Assembly: GCA_963664065.1 (NCBI GenBank)
Contig: OY760942.1
Coordinates: 2,480,001-2,544,000, forward strand
Direction of reading: 5' to 3'
DNA length: 64,000 bases
DNA from: JABDJL01 sp963664065
GTDB taxonomy: Bacteria > Pseudomonadota > Gammaproteobacteria > Xanthomonadales > SZUA-36
Of this stretch, positions 54,483 to 62,387 are shown piece after piece. Both the position numbers and the translations under genes were made by a program. Each line of letters starts with the position of its first letter. The stretch's first letter is position 1. The notes under the pieces were generated by a model, which saw only the letters and a program-made list of their open reading frames with translations, did no database searches and was not told the DNA's origin.

Positions 54483-55103
54483 ATGAATATCGAACAGTTT
54501 GTCGACCTGCTGGGACAGGAAAAAGCCAGCGCAATTTTGCGCACCAACGACCAGCAAAAAGCCGCACTGGCCATGGCGGCAGCGATTCGGGGTGGATTCA
54601 AAATAATTGAATTCACCCTTACAGTTCCTGGCGTCTTCGAACTTATCGAGGATTTCTCCAAACGCGGCGATGTGGTCGTGGGGGCAGGTACCGTTCTCAA
54701 CACCGAAGAGGCACAGAAATCAGTTGATGCTGGCGCGCAGTTCCTGGTTTCACCAGTGGTGGACGAAGCAGTTATTCGCTCTGCCAATGAAATGGGCGTG
54801 GCCAGCTTCCCCGGCACACACACGGCAACCGAGATGCTGCATGCTCACCAATTTGGCGCAACTTTTTGTAAGCTCTTCCCTGCCCCCAACGGCGGCCCGG
54901 ACTATGTCAAAGCCATACTTGGCCCGTTGCCATTCCTGAAAATTGTTCCCACCAATGGTGCGGATCAATACAACGCCGGCGAGTGGATTAAAGCCGGTGC
55001 TTTTGCCGTGGGATTTGTTGCACCACTATTCGAGCCGGCATTTATTGCTGATTCAGATTGGGCCGCGATTGAGAATCGAGCCAAAGACTGTCTCTGCGCG
55101 TAA
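54483..55103 (+). CDS. eda: KDPG/KHG-type aldolase, last residues supplied by an IS
   Basis: 206 residues, class I aldolase TIM barrel. GGFKIIEFTLTVPG holds the general-base Glu, VVVGAGTVLN is a phosphate-site segment, and the Schiff-base lysine is in FCKLFPAPNGGPDYV. The natural end is replaced: after IENRAK the codons DCLCA and the stop are IS sequence (from 55089), so only a handful of native residues are lost and the fold may survive. Divergent from aconitase X, with about 100 bases between. It could act on a 2-keto-3-deoxy sugar acid; substrate not certain. Confidence 0.85.
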   Translation: MNIEQFVDLLGQEKASAILRTNDQQKAALAMAAAIRGGFKIIEFTLTVPGVFELIEDFSKRGDVVVGAGTVLNTEEAQKSVDAGAQFLVSPVVDEAVIRSANEMGVASFPGTHTATEMLHAHQFGATFCKLFPAPNGGPDYVKAILGPLPFLKIVPTNGADQYNAGEWIKAGAFAVGFVAPLFEPAFIADSDWAAIENRAKDCLCA

Positions 55104-55170
55104 GCTTTCCCTCCAAAGTTGACAGGTAATAACTAGAGCTTTCTGGCAGGATAGCCACCAGGAGGCCAAG

Positions 55171-55437
55171 ATGAAACGAAGTCGATTTACCGAAACCCCG
55201 ATCATTTCGATCCTCAAAGAAGCCGATGCCGGCGCCAAAGTGAAAGATATTTGTCGGCGTCACGGCATCAGCGATGCGACCTACTACAACTGGAAATCCA
55301 GGTACGGTGGTATGTCTGCCTCCGATCTGAAGCGCATGAAGGAAATGGAACGGGACCTGGGCCAGTACAAGCGCATGTATGTAGAACTGGCGCCCGAAAA
55401 CTTTGCCTTGAAGGACGTCATTGAGCGAAAGCTCTGA
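55171..55437 (+). CDS. IS3-family transposase OrfA (copy 2)
   Basis: 88 residues, identical to the copy at 38372 apart from Gln to Pro at residue 10 (TETPIISILK), inside the helix-turn-helix domain. Same AGGAGG ribosome site and the same overlap with the orfB frame. The proline might weaken DNA binding. Confidence 0.92.
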   Translation: MKRSRFTETPIISILKEADAGAKVKDICRRHGISDATYYNWKSRYGGMSASDLKRMKEMERDLGQYKRMYVELAPENFALKDVIERKL

Positions 55438-55472
55438 GGCCATCGGAGAAGCGCGAGATCGCGAGTTATCTG

Positions 55473-56285
55473 GTGGCCAAACACCAACTTCCAGTAAAGC
55501 GGGCGGTGGCAGCGGTGAAGCTGTCACGAACGGCTTACTACCGAAAGTTGAAAGGAAGACGAGTCCTGAATGATCGGCCGGTCATTGATGCACTGAACAA
55601 ACCGGTCGAGGCCAACACTCGTTGGGGCTTCTGGATGTGTTTTGATCGTCTGCGCCTGGATGGTCATGCCTGGAACCACAAGCGGGTATGGCGCGTGTAC
55701 TGCGAGATGAAGCTGAATCTGCCACGACGGAAGAAGAAACGCCTGCCACAGCGAGAACGACAGAGCATGGAAGTAATCCCACTGCCCAACCAGGTGTGGT
55801 CGATGGATTTTATGAGCGATGCGTTATATCGGGGTCGGCGCTTCAGGACGCTGAACATCCTGGATGAAGGGGTCAGGGAGTTACTGGCCATCGTGATCGA
55901 TACCTCGATTCCTTCCGGGCGTGTCATCCGCACTCTGGAGCAGCTGGTTGAGCTGCGCGGCAAGCCAACGGCGATCCGGGTGGACAACGCTCCCGAGTTC
56001 TGTGCCCAGGCGTTTATCGACTGGTGCAAGGAACACGGCATTGAGATCCGTTACATCCAGCCTGGCAAGCCCAACCAGAATGCGTGTATTGAACGATTTA
56101 ACAAAAGCTATCGAGAAGAAGTGCTCAGTGCGCACTTGTTTTCGACTCTGGAACAGGTGCGAGAAATCACCGAAAAATGGATGAAAATCTATAATGAATA
56201 CCGACCGCACAGGGCATTGGGGCGCATACCGCCAGCGATGTATGTGCGCAATTTAATGCTGGAAAACTCTAGTTTAGAACTGTAA
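55473..56285 (+). CDS. IS3-family transposase OrfB (copy 2)
   Basis: 270 residues, identical to the protein at 38674-39486, with the DDE residues in VWSMDFMSDALYRG, IRVDNAPEFCAQAF and NACIERFNKSYREEVL. GTG start at 55473; likely expressed mainly as an OrfAB frameshift product. Confidence 0.92.
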   Translation: MAKHQLPVKRAVAAVKLSRTAYYRKLKGRRVLNDRPVIDALNKPVEANTRWGFWMCFDRLRLDGHAWNHKRVWRVYCEMKLNLPRRKKKRLPQRERQSMEVIPLPNQVWSMDFMSDALYRGRRFRTLNILDEGVRELLAIVIDTSIPSGRVIRTLEQLVELRGKPTAIRVDNAPEFCAQAFIDWCKEHGIEIRYIQPGKPNQNACIERFNKSYREEVLSAHLFSTLEQVREITEKWMKIYNEYRPHRALGRIPPAMYVRNLMLENSSLEL

Positions 56286-56305
56286 CCCTTGTGGGGAAGC
56301 TTACG

Positions 56306-56543
56306 GGTCGCGCATTACAATCATGAGCGGTATCACGAATCATTGGATAACGTGACGCCGGCTGATGTGTATAACGGAAGAAGAAACGACATCCTGGACC
56401 GACGGTCAATGATCAAAGCCAGAACGTTAACGCAAAGGAAAGTACAAAACCTGCGGTTAGCAGGCTAGACTGGAGAAAGCATGGGCAGAAAAGTGTCTCT
56501 TAGAAAAAGGCTCAAGTGGTCCCATATGCTCTGACGACGTACA
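56306..56543 (+). mobile_element. fragment of the tRNA-Pro-island IS3-family element
   Basis: 238 bases matching the orfB end of the element at 24979-26482, with several substitutions. It encodes VAHYNHERYHESLDNVTPAD and the rest of the OrfB C-terminus through VQNLRLAG, then the terminal repeat up to GACGACGTACA. The remaining 1.27 kb of the element is missing, replaced by IS copy 2. Bases 56544-56825 hold no gene I can support. Confidence 0.85.
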
Positions 56544-56825
56544 GTTAGTTTGCGCTAGGCTACGGGCATTTCTCAAATTAAAATATTTTCAAACATTTGG
56601 TTCCAATATGATCGGTAACGATACCAGAACCCAAAGTAATTCTAGAGCCTCAATCAAGTAAAGGGTAATTCAGAAAACCGTACCTCTAAATTATTTAAAA
56701 GAGACTGGGATAGGTAATCGGACAATTTCGGGAAAAATTCGCAAGATTAGATTCGCCTCGCTCTTTCATATTCGCGCATGCTGCCAGGCGCCATCCTTGC
56801 AAATTATTCAGTCGCGCAGCGACTC

Positions 56826-56856
56826 TGACAAAAGGGCGTAGCGCGTCCTTTTGTCA
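56826..56856 (-). terminator. hairpin after tRNA-Ser
   Basis: Minus strand TGACAAAAGG, ACGCGCTACGC, CCTTTTGTCA: a 10-bp stem eight bases beyond the tRNA CCA end. There is no long T run, so termination is inferred from position. Confidence 0.45.
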
Positions 56857-56863
56857 AACTGTA

Positions 56864-56954
56864 TGGCGGAGAGAGAGGGATTCGAACCCTCGATGGGCTT
56901 TTGACCCATACTCCCTTAGCAGGGGAGCGCCTTCAACCACTCGGCCACCTCTCC
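56864..56954 (-). tRNA. tRNA-Ser(GCT)
   Basis: 91 bases with encoded CCA. Acceptor GGAGAGG/CTCTCC, anticodon loop CTGCTAA (anticodon GCT), the long variable arm typical of tRNA-Ser, and T arm GAGGGTTCGAATCCCTC. Follows csrA on the same strand, the usual gammaproteobacterial order. Confidence 0.97.
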
Positions 56955-57063
56955 AAAAAATATTTTAAATTGATATGTCGGAACGGCCTCAGAGGAAATC
57001 AAGCCATTCCAGCGGCCGCTAGGATAACGGCTGAAGGTTTAAGGGTAAAGATGCAGATTCAGA

Positions 57064-57261
57064 TTAATCCCGGTCCTGCGCCTGATCCAACAGACCACGC
57101 TCCGCCTGAATTCGCTTGAAAATCTCTTCACGGTGAACCTGAATTTCCGATGGCGCATCGATGCCGATACGAATCTGGTTACCTTTAACGCCGAGTACAG
57201 TGACTATGACGTTTTCTCCAATGACGAGCTTTTCTCCCACTCGCCTGGTTAATATCAGCAT
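57064..57261 (-). CDS. csrA: carbon storage regulator CsrA
   Basis: 65-residue RNA-binding translational regulator that recognises GGA motifs. MLILTRRVGEKLVIGENVIV, TVLGVKGNQIRIGIDAPSEI, QVHREEIFKRIQAE is the standard sequence, with the conserved strand LTRR and the VHREEI helix start. AAGGAAGG precedes the ATG. Downstream of alaS, upstream of tRNA-Ser. Confidence 0.98.
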   Translation of the reverse strand: MLILTRRVGEKLVIGENVIVTVLGVKGNQIRIGIDAPSEIQVHREEIFKRIQAERGLLDQAQDRD

Positions 57262-57361
57262 CGCTACCTTCCTTTGGTACCAGGCATTTAAATACCCGAG
57301 TTCTCTCTATTGTTATGGCCCCGGTGTCAATTCTTTGGATGCATTCGCCCCATGCTGACAC

Positions 57362-60004
57362 TCATGTTTTATCCTTTACCCAGGCCAACACTGAAGATAA
57401 CGCAGTATCCAAATTCTCTGGATTACTGCCTCCTGCCTGGGCAAAGTCTGGCCGTCCCCCTCCTTTCCCACCAACTTGCTCGGCCACGAAGTTTACCAGA
57501 TCACCTGCTTTTATCTGAGCAAGCAAATCTGCTGAAACGCCCGCAGCTACACGAATCTTACCACTTTCAACGCCAGCAAGCACGATAACAGAGGTGCCAA
57601 GGCTGTCTTTCAAATGATCAATGCTATCGCGCAAAGCCTTTGCATCTGCACCATCAAGGCGGCTTGCTAACACCTTGATCTCATTTATTTCTTCAGCCTT
57701 GGCTACCAGTTCATCACTACCGGAGCTGGCCAAGCTGGATTTCAGCGCATCAACTTCTTTTTCCAATTCACGATAACGCATTAATGTCTGCTTCAATCTG
57801 TCGCCGACAGCTTCGGGTGCAACTTTAAGCGTTTGGGCCACCTGCTGAAGGCGTGTCTCCATTTGCTGGATGAATTGCACTGCAGGCTCACCTGCAACCG
57901 CGATAACTCTGCGAATTCCGGCACCAATTGCCGATTCCTCGACGATTTTGAACTGGCCAATATCTCCTGTTCGGCTGACGTGAGTGCCACCACATAATTC
58001 CGTGGAGATCTCGCCGAAACGTAATACCCGGACCCGGTCGCCGTATTTCTCGCCAAACAAGGCCATGGCTCCTGTTTTAAGAGCATCATCAAAACTCATG
58101 ATTTCCGAGCTGGTATCCGGGTTCTGGCGGATCGCTTCGTTTACTTGCTGTTCGATAGCACGTAATTCTTCACTCGTAACCTGTCGAGGGTGAGAGAAAT
58201 CAAAGCGAAGGTGATCAGGTGTCACCAGTGACCCTCTTTGTTCAACATGCTCGCCAAGAATTTCTCGCAGTGCTGTGTGCATCAGGTGCGTGGCTGAGTG
58301 ATGTAAAACAATGGCATGACGTCGTTCAGCGTCAACACTTGCAGTCAGGCGGTCACCTGCTGACAGATTGCCTTTCCTTAGTTTGCCGGCGTGACCATGG
58401 AATGATCCGGCCAGTTTGATCGTATCCTGAACATCGAAACTAAAGTCTTCTCCTGACAGCGATCCCGTGTCACCTACCTGGCCGCCAGCCTCGGCATAGA
58501 ATGGCGTCCGGTCCAGGATCAGCATGGCAGGTTCGCCAACTGCGAGTTTGTCAACCAGATTTCCGTTCACCACGATGCCAATTACCGTGACTGACTGGGT
58601 CTGCGTTTCTTCATAGCCAGTGAATTCCGTCGCTTGTAAGGTCTTGATTGCCTCAGCCCCCAGGCTCTCTGCCTGTTGGAATTTGCCTGCTTTGCGGCCT
58701 CTTTCTTTCTGTTTTTCCATTTCAACCCGAAATCCTTCAAGGTCAACGGTAAGCTCGCTTTCTCGAGCAATATACTGCGTCAGATCCAGTGGAAAGCCAT
58801 AGGTATCATAAAGAAGGAAAGCCGTTTCTCCGTCAATTATGCTGCCTTTTTGCGAGGCATTGTCCATGACTTTCTGAAGAATGCCCAGCCCGGTATCCAG
58901 TGTGCGAGCAAAGCGATTTTCCTCATCTTCCAACACCGACTGGATCTGATCTGCCTTAATGAGCAGGTCCGGATAAGCATCGCCCATGATTTCCGCAAGT
59001 GGTGCAACCATTGTATTGAAAAACGGTTTCTTACAACCTAACTGGAAACCGTGCCGCACTGCGCGGCGGATAATCCTGCGTAGAACATAACCCCGACCTT
59101 CGTTAGACGGAAGTACGCCATCTGAAATTAGAAATGCACAGGCGCGGATATGGTCCGCGATGACACGCAGTGACTTGTTCTTCTGGTCTGAACTGCCGGT
59201 TGCTTTAACTGCTGCTTGAATCAATGCCTGGAACAGGTCCGTTTCATAATTGTCATGGGTACCCTGCAATATGGCAGCGATGCGCTCCAGACCCATGCCC
59301 GTATCCACACAAGGCTTCGGCAATGGTGTCATTTTGCCATCCGCAGAGCGGTCGTACTGCATAAAAACCAGGTTCCAGATCTCAACAAATCGATCTCCTT
59401 CCTGATTTTCAGAACCCGGCGGTCCGCCTTCGATTTCTTCGCCATGGTCGTAAAAAATCTCTGTACACGGCCCGCAAGGACCGGTATCCCCCATGGCCCA
59501 GAAATTATCGCTTTCAAATTCCGCCGCGCCCGGTTTATCACCAATACGGATTATCCGCTCAGCCGGAATTCCAATCTGGTCCTTCCAGATTTCATAGGCA
59601 TCATCATCAGTGTGATAGACGCTGACCCAGAGCCGGTCTTTGTCCAGGCCAAACTTGTCCGTCAGCAATTCCCAGGCGAAGTTGATCGCATGTTTTTTGA
59701 AGTAATCACCGAAACTGAAGTTTCCCAGCATTTCAAAAAATGTATGATGCCTGGCGGTATAACCCACCTGGTCAAGGTCATTGTGCTTACCACCCGCACG
59801 CACGCATTTCTGCGAAGAAACTGCGCGTGGTGTCTTGCGTTGCGCCGCACCCAGGAAAACGTCCTTAAACTGCACCATTCCTGCATTGGTGAACAACAAG
59901 CTTGGATCATCCGCTGGCACCAATGAACTTGAAGCAACAACTTCATGTTCCCGGCTTGCAAAATAGTCAAGAAAGGCCTGTCGAATTTCAGCGGTTGACT
60001 TCAA
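57362..60004 (-). CDS. alaS: alanyl-tRNA synthetase
   Basis: 880 residues. Class II core with SSSLVPADDPSLLFTNAGMV, CVRAGGKHNDLDQVGYTARH and the G-DTGPCGPCTEIFYDHG loop, then the editing domain with HSATHLMHTALREILG and ELCGGTHVSRTGDIGQFKIV (zinc ligands), and the C-Ala domain ending in GGKGGGRPDFAQAGG. Full length. Part of recA-recX-alaS-csrA. Confidence 0.98.
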   Translation of the reverse strand: MKSTAEIRQAFLDYFASREHEVVASSSLVPADDPSLLFTNAGMVQFKDVFLGAAQRKTPRAVSSQKCVRAGGKHNDLDQVGYTARHHTFFEMLGNFSFGDYFKKHAINFAWELLTDKFGLDKDRLWVSVYHTDDDAYEIWKDQIGIPAERIIRIGDKPGAAEFESDNFWAMGDTGPCGPCTEIFYDHGEEIEGGPPGSENQEGDRFVEIWNLVFMQYDRSADGKMTPLPKPCVDTGMGLERIAAILQGTHDNYETDLFQALIQAAVKATGSSDQKNKSLRVIADHIRACAFLISDGVLPSNEGRGYVLRRIIRRAVRHGFQLGCKKPFFNTMVAPLAEIMGDAYPDLLIKADQIQSVLEDEENRFARTLDTGLGILQKVMDNASQKGSIIDGETAFLLYDTYGFPLDLTQYIARESELTVDLEGFRVEMEKQKERGRKAGKFQQAESLGAEAIKTLQATEFTGYEETQTQSVTVIGIVVNGNLVDKLAVGEPAMLILDRTPFYAEAGGQVGDTGSLSGEDFSFDVQDTIKLAGSFHGHAGKLRKGNLSAGDRLTASVDAERRHAIVLHHSATHLMHTALREILGEHVEQRGSLVTPDHLRFDFSHPRQVTSEELRAIEQQVNEAIRQNPDTSSEIMSFDDALKTGAMALFGEKYGDRVRVLRFGEISTELCGGTHVSRTGDIGQFKIVEESAIGAGIRRVIAVAGEPAVQFIQQMETRLQQVAQTLKVAPEAVGDRLKQTLMRYRELEKEVDALKSSLASSGSDELVAKAEEINEIKVLASRLDGADAKALRDSIDHLKDSLGTSVIVLAGVESGKIRVAAGVSADLLAQIKAGDLVNFVAEQVGGKGGGRPDFAQAGGSNPENLDTALSSVLAWVKDKT

Positions 60005-60131
60005 TGATCATTGCCTTTTTACAAGGGGTAACGGAAGTATGCAGCAAGCGGTCAAGTGTAAGCAATTAAGAAATGAGGATGAAGAAGGGGAAATCAAATT
60101 TTGCGGCGCTGTCAGTGATTAACACGGTGGT

Positions 60132-60602
60132 TCATCGATCTTGGCGAAGCCGGTCAAAAGCCTTCATCATGTGCTCGTGCGTGAAACCCTTGCTGGTACC
60201 ACTGCGATACAGGCGGGCTTTTTCTTTTCTGTCCAGGTCTCCTCGACTGCGTTTTAATACCCATTGGCGGGCCATTTCAGACCAACCCTCCTGGTGCTCT
60301 GCAAGGGCCTGATCGATCAATCCTGATCCAACCCCACGTTTCAGGAGTTCCGCGCGTATTTTTATAGGGCCGGTTAAGCTGGATATTCGACTGCGGGTAA
60401 ATGATTCGGCAAAGCGCTGGTCACTGACCAGGCCTTCACTTGCCAGTTCACCGATCGCTACTGAAGTAACATCGGAAGGTATGCCCTTGCGACAAAGCTT
60501 GTCCCGCAGCTCTTTTTGGGAATGCTCACGTCGACCGAGGTAGCGGCAGGCAATCTCCCTGGCATCAGTAACCGTCACCTGTTTATCAGGTGCTTCAGTC
60601 AT
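60132..60602 (-). CDS. recX: RecA regulator RecX
   Basis: 156 residues, three-helix repeats: CRYLGRREHSQKELRDKLCR, GLVSDQRFAESFTRSRISSL, TGPIKIRAELLKRGVGSGLI. It limits RecA filament growth. Starts six bases after the recA stop, so it is co-transcribed with recA. Confidence 0.95.
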   Translation of the reverse strand: MTEAPDKQVTVTDAREIACRYLGRREHSQKELRDKLCRKGIPSDVTSVAIGELASEGLVSDQRFAESFTRSRISSLTGPIKIRAELLKRGVGSGLIDQALAEHQEGWSEMARQWVLKRSRGDLDRKEKARLYRSGTSKGFTHEHMMKAFDRLRQDR

Positions 60603-60608
60603 CGGTTT

Positions 60609-61634
60609 CTATTTGCTGACCGTCTCCGGTTCGGCTTCCTTCTTTACAGGCATAAGAGTGGCGCGAAGTTTCTCCTCGATATCAATTGCGGTTTCCGGGT
60701 TGTCTTTCAGGAACTGGCGGGAATTTTCCTTCCCCTGGCCTATTCGATCACCCTGGTAGCTGTACCAGGCGCCAGCCTTTTCAACCAGGCCGTTATTGAC
60801 GCCCAGGTCGAGCAACTCACCTTCACGTGAGATTCCCAGGCCGTAAAGTATTTCAAATTCTGCCTGTTTGAACGGTGGCGCCACCTTGTTTTTCACCACC
60901 TTGACACGTGTCTGGTTACCGATGACTTCATCACCCTTCTTGATGGCACCAATCCGGCGTATATCAAGGCGCACTGTTGCGTAAAACTTCAAAGCGTTGC
61001 CGCCGGAAGTGGTTTCCGGACTGCCGAACATTACGCCGATCTTCATACGAATCTGGTTGATGAAGAACACCATGCAGTTCGAACGCTTGATATTGGCGGT
61101 TAGCTTGCGCAAAGCCTGGGACATCAGCCGTGCCTGCAGACCAACGTGGTGATCACCCATTTCGCCTTCAATTTCCGCCTTGGGCGTAAGTGCGGCGACG
61201 GAGTCAATTACCACGATATCAACGGCGCCTGAACGCACCAGCATATCGGTGATTTCCAATGCCTGTTCGCCGGTATCCGGCTGCGATACCAGCAGGTCCT
61301 CGACATTTACGCCCAGGCGCTCCGCGTATTGCGGGTCAAGAGCATGTTCAGCATCGACGAACGCCGCGGTACCTCCGGCTTTTTGAATTTCAGCAACAAC
61401 ATGCAGGGTCATCGTGGTTTTACCACTGGCTTCAGGTCCGTAAATTTCAACAACCCGGCCTCTGGGCAATCCGCCGATGCCAAGAGCAAGATCAAGCGTC
61501 AAAGAACCGGATGAAACGACATCTACATCCAGGACACCGGTGCCATCACCCATGCGCATGATTGCACCCTTACCAAACTGCCGTTCAATCTGCGTGAGGG
61601 CCGCCGAAAGCGCCTGTTTTCTATTGTCGTCCAC
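60609..61634 (-). CDS. recA: recombinase RecA
   Basis: 341 residues. Walker A EIYGPEASGKTTMTLHVV, Walker B VIDSVAALTPKAEIEGEMGD, loop L2 FGSPETTSGGNALKFYATVR and FINQIRMKIGVM. Full length. It pairs homologous DNA and triggers LexA cleavage. The upstream region to pncC (61635-61810) shows no clear consensus LexA box to me. Confidence 0.99.
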   Translation of the reverse strand: MDDNRKQALSAALTQIERQFGKGAIMRMGDGTGVLDVDVVSSGSLTLDLALGIGGLPRGRVVEIYGPEASGKTTMTLHVVAEIQKAGGTAAFVDAEHALDPQYAERLGVNVEDLLVSQPDTGEQALEITDMLVRSGAVDIVVIDSVAALTPKAEIEGEMGDHHVGLQARLMSQALRKLTANIKRSNCMVFFINQIRMKIGVMFGSPETTSGGNALKFYATVRLDIRRIGAIKKGDEVIGNQTRVKVVKNKVAPPFKQAEFEILYGLGISREGELLDLGVNNGLVEKAGAWYSYQGDRIGQGKENSRQFLKDNPETAIDIEEKLRATLMPVKKEAEPETVSK

Positions 61635-61810
61635 CTTACTCTCCTGAAATTATCAGCCAGTTCGTTAGCCGCTTTGGCGGCATTATGACATAGCCTGTGC
61701 AGTGCACTAAGACAGTATATGACTCTCGCGATTATTTCCTACGCGCAGAGCGAAATTTCTCCAGCGCAGAGTCTCGCAGAAGGTATTCTCAATTTGCGAT
61801 AACGAGATTT

Positions 61811-62311
61811 TCAAGCTTCAAGTGTTTTCAAAATACCCTTCAAGGCATGCAGAACCGTTTGCTCGCGAACAGCGTTGCGGTCGCCTTCGAAAACCACGCT
61901 GTCTGTCACCAACACCCCTCCACGCATCGACCAGGCAAAGCACACCAGTCCCACCGGCTTATTTGGCATACCACCATCGGGACCAGCTATTCCGGTTGCT
62001 GACAAAGTGAACTCAACGCCACTGCGCTGGCGCGCCAGTAAAGCCATTTGTGCAGCGATTTCTTCGCTGACCGCACCGTGTGATTCAAGGTCCGGGCGAA
62101 TCACCCCAAGCTGTGCTTCTTTCGCCTCGTAGCTGTAGGAAACATAGCCGCGATCAAACCAACGGGAGCTGCCCGGCGGATCAGTACAACACTTTGCAAT
62201 CCAGCCGCCGGTGCAAGACTCGGCGGTGGCCAGGGACCAGCCCTTTTCTACCAGCGCATCAGCCACATCGAGGGTGGTCTCCCAGATCAACTCGTCGAGT
62301 TCTTTTGTCAC
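61811..62311 (-). CDS. pncC: nicotinamide-nucleotide amidase (CinA C-terminal type)
   Basis: 166 residues. VEKGWSLATAESCTGGWIAK has the catalytic serine, followed by YSYEAKEAQLGVIRPDLESH, GAVSEEIAAQMALLARQRSG and SATGIAGPDGGMPNKPVGLV, the standard PncC sequence. It recycles NMN to nicotinate mononucleotide. Placed between recA and mutS, divergent from mutS with 76 bases between. Confidence 0.96.
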   Translation of the reverse strand: MTKELDELIWETTLDVADALVEKGWSLATAESCTGGWIAKCCTDPPGSSRWFDRGYVSYSYEAKEAQLGVIRPDLESHGAVSEEIAAQMALLARQRSGVEFTLSATGIAGPDGGMPNKPVGLVCFAWSMRGGVLVTDSVVFEGDRNAVREQTVLHALKGILKTLEA

Positions 62312-62387
62312 TCTTTTATTACCTGTTTCCGCTCAGATCACTGTGTGAGTATTCATCAAATATAGTCATTACGTTACACTCTGGGTA

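Larger units (their letters stand above)
55089..56305 (+). mobile_element. IS3-family element, copy 2
   Basis: Same element as 38290-39508, starting with TGTCTCTGCGCGTAAGC and ending AAGCTTACG, two or three bases short of the copy 1 right end. Its left flank is the aldolase gene and its right flank an IS fragment of another type, with no target duplication, so a deletion or recombination joined these pieces after transposition. Confidence 0.9.

Noticed and set aside
61635..61730. LexA box upstream of recA
   Set aside because: ACTGT and ACAG half-sites occur but not at the CTGT-N8-ACAG spacing; I cannot support an operator, although SOS control of recA would be expected.
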